Shown: piece by piece, positions 11,641-23,375 of the stretch | Layout: every line of letters begins with the position of its first letter | How positions within the stretch are numbered: the first letter of the stretch is position 1 | Source: Gnetum montanum | Taxonomy: Eukaryota; Streptophyta; Gnetopsida; Gnetales; Gnetaceae | NCBI GenBank assembly: GCA_015680685.1 | Contig: MNCI01035006.1 | Coordinates: 158,459 to 222,458 of the forward strand | Length of the DNA: 64,000 nucleotides | Direction: 5' to 3' | Program-made: the position numbers and the translations under genes | Notes under the pieces: model-generated | What the model saw: only the letters and a program-made list of their open reading frames with translations | Told to the model about the DNA's origin: nothing | The model's database searches: none

Positions 11641-13430
11641 TCTATTGATGTGATTACACTAGGCTAAACTAGTGACTATGCTAGCCAACATAGTCAGACT
11701 CAACCCCAGCATAGTTGGCATTAGTAGATGATTTCATAGGCTTTTCATGGCCAATTTCTATTTTTTGATGGTTAGTATGACCAGTGTTGTGGATTGGGGT
11801 TGTGAATTGGTAGATTTTAACTCCATTGTCACCCTCTAGAAGCTAGAAAGGAGGTCAAAATTGGTGACTACGTTGAGACTACACTAGCCAGCATAGTTAA
11901 GGTTTCCCCTAGCATATTTGCATGAGAAAAATGGATTTATGGGATTTTAGAGTTGCTATTAGTGTTCTATCAACTTCTTAGGGTAGCACAATGCATTAGA
12001 AGAGTAGAATAGGCTACTTGGAGGTCAAAACATGCTTCAACAAATGGATTTTTATATGAACACCTTATGACTACATTTGCCAATGTACTTGAGCATTTGT
12101 TTAGCATAGCTAGACTAAAATCTAGGTTTTCCATGGTTGAACAAGGTCAAACAATAGTTAGCTCCAAGGTTTTAAGGTTATAGGATTTGGAGATCAAGTT
12201 TTTGATTGTTTTGAGTGTGACTGTGATGGTCAAAACACCTTGGGGCATGGACTATGCTAGGACTACACTAGCTAGTGTAGTCCCATGCATATCTTATTGT
12301 ACTCACATGGAATTTGGTATGAACATGGTCAAAGCAAGGTGAAATATTTACTAGGCAATGTTAATCGATGTTCTAGGTGTCTTAAGTCAAAATTTTGGTC
12401 ATTTGGGATGTTAAAACACTAATTTTATTAATTTCCAACCATGACTACCCTGGGACTACATTGGCCATCATAGTCATGGCCTATTCCAATGTAGTCATGT
12501 CTAAAATCTAGCTTTTAGTAAGTTTTTATGGTCAATTGGCATGGTTCTTAGGTTCTTAGGGTTACCAGTGTTCTTGGCTAGGGTTTTGACTCAAGATGGT
12601 TAATTTCAAAGGTTGTTTAAGCTTTGAAATGACAATTTCCCACTGTGACTACACTAGCCTGCATAGTTGAGCCTAGCTTCAATGTAGATGGAATTAATTT
12701 ATTATTTTTAGGATCAAGACGATGTGATTTTGCAATTTGGTAGGACTAGCCAGGGTTCTAGGTTTTTAAGCTAGGTTTTGGGCTATTTTGGGGTGTCAAC
12801 TCACTAGTTGAATTAACCTTCAATCATGACTACACTGGGACTATGCTAGCTAGCATAGTCCATGCTTGCTTTGACATAGTCACAACATGGAATTTAAATT
12901 TTAGTGCAATTCTATGATTGATTGATTGTGCTTTCGAGTTCTAAGGTCACCAGTGATAGGAACTAGGGTTTCAGGCTTGAAATTGTTAGTTTTGATGATT
13001 AATTTGATGTCACAATAGTCAAACACCACTAGACTACACTAGCTAGCATAATCACAATGTGGATGTGGTGTGTATGGTGAGTTTTGACTACTTTTAAATG
13101 AGGTTGTACGGTTTAGAGATCTTTGGGATCTCTGATAGGGTTTTAGGATTGACAAGATGTATTGAGGAGTTAATTTGACATGTATTTGGCTTGTTTTGAT
13201 GTTTTGGGAGGTGGACTATGTTGGACAACATAGTCCCAAGCCTCCCCCACATAGTTCTAATGTCAAAATGGATTTTGGTCTTATTCTATTTCATAATTTG
13301 TCAATACAAGTTCATTGGAGGTCCTGAAGGAGTTCTAAGGTCAAAATATGGTAAGTTAGAGGTTTTTATTTATTTATGGCACATCACCTTTATTTGACTA
13401 TGCTAGCTAGCATAGTCAAGCCCACCCCTA
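11640..13430. repeat. Diverged ~190-bp tandem array with palindromic core
   Basis: A core of the form GACTAYRCTAGCYRGCATAGTC recurs near 11670, 11885, 12075, 12255, 12460, 12655, 12850, 13040, 13220 and 13405, at spacings of about 180-215 bp. At about 12260, 12845 and 13396-13417 the core is a perfect 22-bp palindrome made of half-site GACTATGCTAG or GACTACACTAG and its complement. Text between cores is related ('ggtttt..gg..gat..tt', 'aattttgatg') but eroded. Element G has nine corresponding cores at 45711-47250. Confidence 0.7.
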
Positions 13431-14407
13431 GTGTAGTCCAAATTGGAAGATAGTTTTTAGCTAGTTTTTACTTGATTACTTGATCCCTAAGAGCCTTCTA
13501 CAATAACTATGTTAGCATTTTAGAAAAAAATTTTAGCAACCGTCCTAGGGTCTTAGGGATGCCTTAAGATGCTAGAGATGGTTTAGAAGTGTTTTTGACT
13601 AAGTTAAATATTTTTTTGGTATTTTTTATTGATTGTCTATTGTGGTCATTTTCCATAGTTTTGGGTTGCGTAGTTTTTGATGGAATGTTATCATGGTTTT
13701 GGTTGGTCTTTTAAATTTTTTCTAAGTTTGAAACCTCAGTGTAGATGTCAAATAAAATTTAGTTCTATTTCAAATCCCATTTAGTTCTATGTCAAATCCC
13801 ATTTAACTCTAATATGTCATTTTCATCTTAGTGTAAATTGTTCTGTATAGTTATAGTTTTGGCCATGAAAACTACAAATCTCCTTGTTTGTACAAGTAGC
13901 ATCGATGTTGGTGTTGTATTTTTATGGCTATGTTCAAAAGTTGTTAAAGTTGTTTACATGTTGTATTTTTAGTTATAAATAGTCATTTTGAATTTTTTAG
14001 AAAATTTTAGCTAGCCTTCCTAGGGTTTTTATGATGGCTAATTTCACCATTAACTAGGATGTTTAGTAAAATTTTGTAAAATTCAAATTGGTGTTCAAAA
14101 CTATTGTAGTAGGTACAAGCTAGTTTTCATGCTTTTGATGTTTTTACATAAAAATTTTATTTTTTATGCATATCTTAGCATGAAAATTATCATCAGTTGT
14201 TATTAGGCCACTTGGTTGTACATGGTATTTAGTTGAAAGTTGGTCCTAGCTTTGGTTTTGGTTTTAAGTGTTGCAACTATGATTTGGTTGTTATAGATTT
14301 ACATGAAAATGTTGGTGTTAAAGTTGTATTAAATTTTTTCATTTAACATATGGTTATACTTGGCTGTAGTTGTTTATGATTTTAATGGTTGTTATTGTTG
14401 TGTGTAG
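13431..14407 (+). other. Upstream region of the antisense gene
   Basis: AT-rich, no exon recognised in C. It ends in a T-rich tract and the acceptor TGTGTAG at 14401-14407. The equivalent part of G (47250-49907) is longer and contains a possible extra exon at 47811-48021. Confidence 0.4.
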
Positions 14408-17400
14408 GGCCTTCCTCAAGCCCATATTGGTGGTGATAGAGCTAGTGGGATTGCTATGTTGCATCCACACCTTAGGACCTAACACCCCACTTGCCCACAT
14501 GACTTTGTAGTGTGGCTCCTTATGGTTTAGGTTAGGGGCATAAGAGTTCTTGGCCTTTTTGCTACAAAACTTTAGTGTGGTAATATGGTCACACTTATCA
14601 ACTCATACAACTACCATTATTGTTGAGACCTTGTTGCCTCAGTCATTAAGCTCAGTTGGAAAGTTCATAAAAGATGATCTTGAGACATGCACAGAGGGTG
14701 AGGTGCTTGATAGCACTCATACAAAGGAGACTCATAAGCTATCTAAGATTTGGAAAATGCTAGAGTTCAATTTGTATAATGCTAACAACACTTTGATAGT
14801 TGATCACCTAGCCCACATGCTATTTTAGAACCCTCTCAATACTACTTATTATGTGGAAGGGTAAGCATGGTTTTAAGTTTTAATTTGTGGCTACTTTAAT
14901 TATTGGTTTTGCTAGGCTATTTAGTTTTAAAATTTTTCTTGGTTTACTTGCAAGTACATGGTGGACGATAAGGGATTCATCAAGCATGACCAACTCCTAC
15001 CCTTGGTCCAAATAGTGTTGGAGGTTTTTGCCAAAAGCCCCATAGTGAGGCTTATGATGGTGGAGAAACTAAGAGGTGACCTAGGTAGGTACACCACACA
15101 TTACTCCAAAGCCTACCAATGATGTGTAGACAATGGGACAACACATGGTTTGTGGGCTATATCAAATCTTGCTTGTATACCCATTGAAGGTCCCCTACAA
15201 CCCTCTTCTAGCAAGAAAGGTAAAAGTTATTTTTTTTTTATTTTTGTTTTCATGTCAACGTTTTCATGGCTATATGTTTGTAGGATACTTAGGCTTTAAG
15301 TGTTGAAATAGTTTTATTGGCTATGTTTGGTTATAAATTTGGTTTTAATATTATTATGCTTGTTATTATTTTGGTTTTATGTGCCCATACCTAAGCTAAT
15401 CGACCTTTTGTTGTATTGTAGATGTTAGCACCTCCTGCACTGTCACACTTGTCATTTTAGGATGCTTTGAGAAAACTTTGATCCTCAAGTATGGGAAGGT
15501 GAAATTAGCACAATAGTGGTTTGCTAGCAAGGTTCCTAGACAAATCCAAGAAAACTTTATTGGTGCAAGTTTTCTTGATCTATTTATGGCCCATAGTCCT
15601 ATTGTCCCTACTCCTAGGATGGTGAATATCATTAGCTCCTTTGACCAAGGAGTTAAGAAGTTCATCACCTAGGTTCATGATGTGCCTATCATCTTGGCCA
15701 TCAATGACTCCACCTTTAGTGACATTTTTGGCATTCATTGTGAAGGCTTAAAGGTTTTCACTAAGGCAAGTAAAGAGGTGGAGCATTAGGAGGAGGTGGA
15801 AAAGTGGTTGGACACTCACTATGGTCACAAGGGACTGTCTCCTAGCTAGTTCAAGGTTGAAGAAGCTAGAGAGGCATATATCTTGTTCTACTCTTGGGGG
15901 TTTCCCAAGCTACTATCATAGGGCAAGATCATGGGCATTGAGTAGGCATGGATCATGAAGAAGGTTATTTTAGAGGATGCTTGATTCAACTAGGTTGGGC
16001 ACTTGGTTTTTGGACTACGTGGTGAAATTTTCAAACTCCATGACAACCTCACAACAAAATGCCACATGCATTAGGCATTCTTTGTGGCATATATAAGGAG
16101 GTTCATAGAGCTTCTAGTGGTGAGGAAGGATGAAAAATGGATAAGAAAAGATCCATCCCAACTCTCGAAGATGTAGGTTAAACATGTTTATCCCACTATG
16201 TAGCCTTAGAACTAGCCAAAGGACATCAAGGAGTCATTATTTATTACCACTAAGAGACTTAGTGGTAGGTGTTGTACTACCATTGATAGCATGGAGATTG
16301 AGCCCTAGGTTGAGTGTAGAGATGTTAATTGGACTAAGACATTATGGATTGAAGCTAAAGGTTCAGCTAGTGCCAAATTGAAGAGGCCCATGGTTGAGGA
16401 ACAAGCACCAGTTGAGCAACCCTCCAAGAGGAGGTTCACGATGAGGCTTGGCCCAATATGCAATGTGGTCAAAAGTATGATTTAATTTGTTTTAATTGCT
16501 TCACATTGTTATGTTTTGTGTTTTAGGGCTAGATTATTATTATAAGGTAAGATATACTATGTTATATAATGTTTTTCTCTTATTGTTGTTGTAGGCAAAC
16601 GACAAGAGTTAGTGGCCTAGGAAATAGTAGTAGAGGTGGAGCAAAAATGCCTAGATGAGGAGATCCTACAATGCCATGAGAATGATGGGCTATCCAATGT
16701 CCCATTGGATGACTTTGAGGTCATATTCAATCCTTCATAGCTAGGTGAACCCCCTATCATCATATGAGATGATGCTCCATGTACGTATGTCTTTGTTTCA
16801 TGTGTTTTAAGTTATGTTGTTTTGTGCTTAAACTTGGTCTTAATCATTTGTTGATTGTCATGATTTCCTTAGTTGCTGAGCCTCAGTCCATGGCATCTAC
16901 CTCCACATTTTGCATAAATCCATGGGTGGACACTCCATACAAGTGGGACTTCATGCGAGGGATAGCTAAGGATATGATTGATTGGTTGTACCAAGTTGCT
17001 TCCGATATGAGTAAGTACTTAGTTTATCTTGCACTTTATATATTTTAGTTATCTTGTTGCTTGTTTTATCTTGGTTATTTGGTTACTTATTATTTTCATT
17101 TATGTTTTGTGTTTTTAGTCCCTAATCTTAGATGGGATCCCAACCACACCATTGAGATCGATGCCTTACCCAGCCTACCATCAGATGTAGAGAATGTACC
17201 ATATAAGTTGTATGAAAGTGCCATTGATCATGCATTTTCATGCACCAAAAATTTGTTGAAAATTCAATGTGCCAATGAGTTCCTATGGGAATGTGTTGTA
17301 GCATTGGAAAAAGAAAACAAGAGGATGGTTGAGGCTAACAAGGATCTCAAGGATTGTAAGGAATTTGTGGAGGCCCAAGTGGCTAATAGGAGTTTCTTGA

Positions 17401-18122
17401 GAATCAAAGAGATTGAATGGGCATGGTATTAGAATTTCATCCATGTCAAGGTTTCCATTTCCATGGATGCTACAAAATAGAAGCTATAGATGGACTTGCT
17501 AGCATTCAAGGCTAGGAAGTGGAGAGACTAATGTGCCTAGGTTCTTGAGTGGGGTTAGGCATAAAAGGATTAGAAGAAGAAATATAAGGCTGAGTGTGAA
17601 TCTTACCTTAAGTGGTTAAAGGAGGAGTCCACTAAGCAACACAAGTTAGATTTATTCATGAGGGGAATTTAAGTGGAGGATGCCTTCAAACTATTTAAAG
17701 ACACCCTAACCGTGGTTGGATCCCCATCTCCTTAGGTCTCTACCACTTTTAGAGAGGATTACTGGGAAATTTTTTTGTGAGTTACCTACATGGATAGAAA
17801 TCAATGACAACAACATCCTGACAGGCATCAATCTTGGGAAGGTGGAATAGGCCCACATGACCAAGGAATAGATCCTCCATCATTTGGAGGTTGGTCTTTA
17901 GAATCTTCCACTAGAATATGTTGCTCTCAAGCCCTTCCAAGTTTGCTTATTTTGTTTATTTTATCATATTTTAGTTTAATTTGTTTTAAGTTATAGTTTG
18001 GTCTCATACTTTGTTGATTATTGGTTAACTTATGTTTTGTTATGCTACAAGTACCTAGTGATGTTAGCAGCCCTAGTAGAGAAAGTGAAAGTGCTCCTTA
18101 GCCCCCTTTAGTAGCCCCTTAG
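14408..18122 (+). pseudogene. Antisense spliced gene: FCP1/NIF-like HAD phosphatase domain fused to unknown domain and coiled coil
   Basis: Seven exons are inferred: 14408-14860, 14955-15219, 15422-16474, 16595-16780, 16873-17010, 17119-17940 and 18052-18122, nearly all with GT donors and AG acceptors and matched by exon-intron order in element G. Exons 1-2 carry the plant NIF/FCP1 pattern in order: a strand like ILVVIELVGLL (family: D-x-D/N motif), RLGAQEFLAFLLQNFSVVIW, HKLSKIWKML, NNTLIVDHLAHMLFQNP, then a D..L....LL.LV.IVLEVF tail. The catalytic acidic residues are not retained (D to E in motif 1; DD to DH in motif 4). Exon 3 (about 350 codons) is unrecognised; exon 6 is a Lys/Glu-rich coiled coil; the tail is Pro/Ser-rich. 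It carries many TAG/TAA codons in place of Gln. A start exon was not found. Confidence 0.6.
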
Positions 18123-18423
18123 TACCATATATTATTCATGGCCTTGGTTATCTCATTGGTTCTAGTTGTTGACATTATTGATGATTTATTGGCTAGTATT
18201 AGCCATTGATGTATTGAGAGACAATTTATTATTTAGACTTTTATGGTTACTATGTTTTAGACATTGGAAACTTGTTATTTTTAAACTTTAATTTGGTTTA
18301 TATATTTTAAAAGTTAAATATTTCATATATGTTTAATGTTCTACATTTTTTTGTCATAAGCTATGTTGGTTAACTTATGAAAAATGACCATAATATAAAC
18401 TAGGTTGTAATGGTTATAAATGA
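18123..18423. other. 3' flank of antisense gene
   Basis: AT-rich; the corresponding stretch in G is 63231-63677. No polyadenylation site could be defined. Confidence 0.4.
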
Positions 18424-18722
18424 TTTGCCAGTTTTAGGCCATGGTGGGCCACATATTGTTTTGCTAGTTTTAGGCCATGATAGACCATGCATTGTTTTGC
18501 CAATTCTAGGCCATGGTGGGCCACACATTGTTTTCCTAGTTTTAGATCATGGAAAGCCACACATTGTTTTGCTACTTTTAGGCCATGGTAGGTAACACCT
18601 GATGTTTTGCTAGTTTTAGGTCATGGCAAGTCCTACGATGTTTTTATTTACCAATTTTAGGCCATAGTGGGCTATACATTTTTGTTTTTCCAATTTTAGG
18701 TCATGGAGGATCCTATGTTTTA
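18424..18722. repeat. TTTTAGGCC tandem array (about 8 units of 36-40 bp)
   Basis: Units start with TGCYARTTTTAGGCCATGGT and run on to a CACATTGTTT-like end, with length varying from about 36 to 40 bp. GGCC and CCATGG inside the unit are palindromic. Two units occur at 3515-3575 (D) and 63678-63735 (G), three at 11175-11260 and single ones at 11538 and 45588. The plus-strand frame 18410-18595 is only this repeat read through. Confidence 0.75.
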
Positions 18723-19039
18723 AAAAGAAAAATTTTTATTAGTTTTTGTCTTAAAATTTTTATAAGTTTTTTTGGTTTTAAAGTTTTTATAGAATTTTTT
18801 CATGTTTATGTTCTAAGATAAAAGGCTTGAAAAAGAAAATTGTAAACAAGAGTAAACCTTAAGCTACGTGCAAAGTAAAGATTAAAAAAAGTAAAAAAAA
18901 AAAAAGTAAACAAATGGTGCATAAAAGATAAAAAAAAATTGCAAACTAGACTATGGAAGGTTATAGACAAAATAGGTTGTATGGTTACAAGTGCAAGGGT
19001 AAGCAAATCAAGGGAATATAATAATTGTGCAAGTGTTTC
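18723..19039 (-). other. T-rich/A-rich stretch at the PR end of the spacer
   Basis: Long runs of T then A without coding pattern, conserved in order with 3575-3707 (D) and 63736-64000 (G). Candidate intron donor of the PR-RT intron at 18988 on the minus strand. Confidence 0.45.
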
Positions 19040-20056
19040 CTAATCTGTCATCATGTACAGTCTACTTTGCACATCTATAGTTCCTATTTCCTTCACTCAC
19101 AACATTGAAGGGGAGCTCTTCCTATGGTGCATTCATGGGCCCACCATTGTTATTCTTGGCCTCTTCTGATCTCTCAAGCTTCTTGACTTTGTGGCTAATA
19201 TAGAAGTTTCTTTCTAAAACTTTACTTTGGATCCTTATTCAATGTCAATGTTATTGATTTCCAAGGGGGATGCACTATCACCCTTGATAATTATTTCACC
19301 TTCCTCGTATGGTAGGAAAATTTATTGATGGATTAGTGAGGAACCACTTGTAGTTGAGCTAGCCAAGGCCTTCCCAAAATAAGGTTAAACCTTGATTTTT
19401 TCTCTACCATCAATAAATTGGCTATTCTGGGGAGTTTCTCCCTCACCAAAATGTCTAAATAAATTGAGCCTTTTATGGCTACCCAAGATCCGTTGAAGGA
19501 TTTAAGAGTAGCTATTTCAGTATGTTGCATTTGCTTGGTTAGGCCTAGATGTTCTACAATGGTGTAAGATATTACATTTGTTGCAACTCCATCATCAACA
19601 TGCACTCTATACATCTTGTACTATCCTACCTTGATGGTTATGAATAGGAGGGCCTTAGTTGTCTTACCATCTTGGTGATTGGTTTTGACTTCACTATCAT
19701 GAAATACTAATGCCATTGATCTCATTTCTCCCTTTGGTGAAGGTGGTACAATCATTACATGAATGGACTCTTCATTAGTAGGGATATCCTCTTTAATAGG
19801 AATAGAGGTCAACATATTTACTAATGCCTTGTAGTATGCAATGGAAGTCATCACAAGGTCATATAGGCTAATGGAGGTGTTCTTTTGTTTTAGTGACTAT
19901 TTGTCTTGTTCCATTGCATTGAGGAAGTCATTGTCATTAGTTGCAGGCTTTTCATTCTTAGGGTTCTTAACTTCCTCCATGTGTTCCAAGATGTGAAATT
20001 CATGTTTCAAAGGTTGTTTGGCTTCTTTCCCCTTGTGGTTTGGGGTCCTATTGTGG
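19040..20056 (-). pseudogene. Element C aspartic protease region
   Basis: The minus-strand frame at 19614-19333 reads YRVHVDDGVATNVISYTIVE, then SRFNLILGRPWLAQL. That is a retropepsin fold with the active triad in the form D-D-G where the family has D-[GST]-G-[AS], plus the conserved ILGRPW flap-distal motif. Upstream 19854-19621 is a connecting segment, and downstream the frame continues with DAPWEELLF-type text shared with element D until about 19040, where coding pattern fades. PR would cleave the Gag-Pol polyprotein. RT does not follow directly; it is 8 kb away. Confidence 0.75.
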
Positions 20057-22646
20057 TTAACTAATTAAGGTGGTATGAGCACTAGAAATCAATAGAACAG
20101 ATGATATGGAAGTAGGCTTTGATGGATCCACTTCCTTCCATGCATTAGCTTTTTTGTATTCATTGTTCTTTAGCTTTGGTGTGGGCTTCTTGTATTGTTT
20201 ACTTGGTGATTTTTTGTTGTTGTTGGTTGGTTGCAAAGAAGTTTTTGTATTGGCCACTATGGAAGGATGCTTATCAATTGTAGGGGTAGGTTTGGTCTTA
20301 GTTTTGATGAGAGGAGGTACCTTGATCACAAAAGGATTCCTAGGAGGCATGGATGATGATATCCTTACAACAAAAGAGGACCTTGAGATAGTTGAAGCTA
20401 AAGGGCCCCCATTGTTGTGACGAGGTACCTGTATCATGAACAACTCTTGTGGAGGTCTAGAGATGTTAGTCACATTGAATTTTGCAATGGTGTACATATT
20501 GTTGTTGGAATTCAATAGGTCCTTCTATAACTACATGGATTTATTTTATGGTTTAACTAGGTTGGAGACATCAAGGACCAATTCACCCTTGTCTATCATC
20601 TTCTACAAGTCATCCTTTAGCACTAGGCAAAAGTCTATGTCATGACTTGGCAGTTTATGGTAGTGGAAAAAATGGTCGAGTTTGAGGTATTTAGGTACTA
20701 GGGGGTTATCCTTGATTGTAAGAGTGGAATTTTTGGCTATCTTACGTAGCATGTCATGCCTTTGATGGGCATTCTTGATCATCTATTTGTACTAAATTCT
20801 CCCACTCTTTAATTGTTGATCAAGGAGTTTTGATGGTTTTAACGGTAACCTGGTATACTTTGACTGATATTTACATTCAAAGTTAGGCCTTGAAGAAATT
20901 GATGTAGAGGCCTTAGATGTTGAAGGTTAATTGTTATTTGTAGGGGTATTAGGTTGGTTGATCTTAGGCTCATATGTGGTTGTTTTGTTATTATCTTTAG
21001 CCACACTGGATATAATTGTGTTTTTTTTGCCTTCCCCTCTCCTTATTCTTCCATGCATGTTGGTCCTTGTATGCCATGTAGGTAGGGTCATGGCTAGTCT
21101 CAATCACATCCTCTATGTTTTTCATTTGGGAAAAGGCTTGGCTAAGTGACCATGGATCTAGGTAATATAGTTTCAACTTAATGAAGTCGTTAATCATCCC
21201 CTTGAAGATAGTGAGAAGGTGTTTTTTAGTTATTGGTTCCATAATCTCATTAAGGAGAGCATTCCATCATTGTATGAATTTTTGTACTAGCTTAAGGGAT
21301 CCCTACTTAACCTTCATTAATTAGTCAAGAGTCGTATCAGGTTTCAAGTTGTACTTGAAACAGTTAAAAAATTGTGAAATTAAGTCTTCAAGAAAGGATA
21401 TGGATCCTCTTGGTAAAGCACTATAGCAGTCCAAGGCTTTTTTGGCTAGGGACATAAGGAATATCCACATGATGGTATGTGGGCAAGCTTATAGTAATAG
21501 GCATTCAAAATGGAAGGGTATGAGATGGCCATTTAGGTCACCTTCACCATTGTACTTAGTGAATTGTGGAATGGTGATGCTTGGTGGAAGAGTTATTGGT
21601 GAGATAGTAGGATTAATGGGATCATCTTGGTAGAAGTCCATTATCTTTACTATTTGGCTTGTGGAAGCTTTGAGCTTCCATAACTCTTCCATCAAGTCAT
21701 GGATCATCTAGAATGATTAATCTAGTCCTTGGGGCATTCCCATGGGTGGTGGTATTTGCAAAAATGGTTGAGGAGTTAATTGAGAGGCTTTTTGCCTCAC
21801 TATGGGCTGTAGTATGGAAGGGAGAGGCTGGACTATGGTGGTTATATGTGGGCTAAATAAAGAGAAGGATGTTTGTGCTAGAACTTGAGGCACAAAGGGG
21901 ACAAATGATGTTTATGACCCTTGGGTTATTTGTGGTTCCACAATGGGATCCACTAGTATAGAAAAGGAGGGAGCGGTGATGAGAACCATTAGTGAGGGCC
22001 ATGTAGATTGAGGTTGCATGGCAAAATACATGGACAAAAATAGGAAGGCTATTTAGGGCATAGACTATGCCTGATTGGCCACTATAATAGGTGCTAGCCC
22101 AAACATGGTCAAGTATATAGGAGATGATACTTAACTTGCCTATCCCATAAAAGAGACAGATGGGGCCAAAGTGACTGTGGTGGTTTGAGGAATGGATTTT
22201 TGAAATAGGTTCCCTATGAAGGTTTGTGGTTTGGGCTCTACCTTGAACTCATCATGCTCTTCATGTTGGCTCTTTGATTTCAACTTCACATCTTGCTCAT
22301 CCATCTCAATCAATTGAGAAATTATACATGTGTGGACACCATTCAAGGGTATTTTAACATAGATAGAGGGTATGTATTCTTTCCCATTGTGATAGATTAA
22401 CTTGTATTTACACTTGGCTTCCACCTTTGCCCAAGGAAGGAGTAATTTGACTTGGATTTTAGCACAAATGTAGTTATAGTGCTCTTCATTAAGCACAGTG
22501 AAGTCTAGGCTTTACCCTCATAGCCTAAGTGTTTTCCTATGCTCAGCTATAGTGATGTCTTTAGGATCATAGATCCTCACTCCATCCTGATCGAATGTCA
22601 TGTTGGTCATGTCAATGGGCAAAATGGTGGACTTACTAAAAGACAT
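20057..22646 (-). pseudogene. Element C gag
   Basis: The start is taken at the ATG of MSFSKSTILPIDMTNMTFDQ (22646 on the minus strand) because element D has a matching start (MPFNKSTVFPTNLIDMA at 28552). An N-terminal segment rich in basic residues (22496-22140) is followed by a Pro/Gln-rich linker (22140-21720). The capsid then follows (IPQFTKYNGEGDLNGHLIPFH near 21530, KDLYYLDPWSLSQAF-like text near 21150). A long Ser/Pro/Lys-rich tail (20515-20057) repeats a PxxLFMIQVP / NPFVIKVP motif. Gag would form the particle that packages the RNA. Frame breaks and TAG/TGA codons interrupt it. Confidence 0.75.
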
Positions 22647-23375
22647 TGTTGAATATGTTGATTTTGTCATTTTACTATTTTTGTTAAAAACTTCAATAAG
22701 TTGGGATTACCTAATAGTGTAGTTGACTATAAATGGAATGTGATTTCAAGTACTAATATAGTGTAAATTGGGGTATACTATGTTGAGAAAATGGTGTTAA
22801 GGTTTTGAAGTTGATGATACCAACTATGCTTGGCAGGATCTACACTATGGAGTATGTAATAGATATTAGTATTTTATAGCCAAATACATTGTAGTAGATG
22901 GTGGAAAATGGGTTTTCACATGGGAAAACCAAATTCAAAAATTTTGCCAGAGGTTTCACATAGGTTTTGAGAGGTTGATTTTAAAAATTTTTGTTTTCTC
23001 CTAAGACTATGCTGGAGTCTTGGTAGTGACTATCCTAGCTTCTCACTATAGAATTTCATAGAAAAGATGTTGAGTTTTAAAATGGTCTACACTAGATTTT
23101 AGGTATCAAGTGTAGGTTTCAATGGACAAAAATTACAAGTATTATTGTTGACTATGTTGGGTTTCACAGAATCTAGCAATTGCAATGAAAATGTTGTGAA
23201 AATCCAAATTCCCCACCATAACTATGCTGGGTGTATTGAATGGGAATTGGGTTGCCAATGCTAGTTTTTACTGGTAAATAGTAAAAAAGGCTTTTGAAAA
23301 TGTTGGAGATAGTTGAAAACAAATTTTGGACAGGTTAGAATAATTTTTTTGGGCTAAAAATTTGGGTGGAGGTCC
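22647..23375 (-). other. Element C 5' untranslated leader
   Basis: Non-coding stretch between the PBS-like site and gag with several GACTATGCTGG-like motifs (23000-23240) similar to the spacer array cores. Confidence 0.5.

Larger units (their letters stand above)
10861..18988 (-). other. PR-RT spacer of element C, proposed giant intron
   Basis: About 8.1 kb separates the end of the PR-containing frame from the pre-RT frame on the minus strand. Ogre and related Tat elements are known to have a spliced intron at this place. A candidate donor CTT|GTAACC lies at 18988 and a candidate acceptor TAG at 10863-10861; in G the corresponding acceptor reads TAA. The spacer carries the TTTTAGGCC units, the 190-bp array and a complete antisense gene. 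Splicing itself is inferred, and the exact sites are tentative. Confidence 0.4.

Noticed and set aside
15396-15668. 90-codon minus-strand frame
   Set aside because: It lies opposite exon 3 of the antisense gene; the plus-strand frame aligns with element G and this one does not.
17119-17940. Reassigned TAG codon (Gln) as an alternative genetic code
   Set aside because: TGA and TAA also occur, frameshifts are frequent, and the pattern is fully explained by cytosine deamination in silenced plant DNA.
14408-18122. Idea that this block is a separate transposon inserted in element C
   Set aside because: The same block with the same flanks occurs in element G, and no LTR, terminal repeat or target duplication surrounds it.
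18410-18595. Plus-strand frame with repeated VLGHGGPHIVLL-like peptide
   Set aside because: It is the TTTTAGGCC DNA repeat read through; unit lengths vary and the other copies are not in frame.
20106-20420. 104-codon plus-strand frame
   Set aside because: Antisense shadow of element C's Pro/Lys-rich gag tail, which is supported by motif repeats and by element D.
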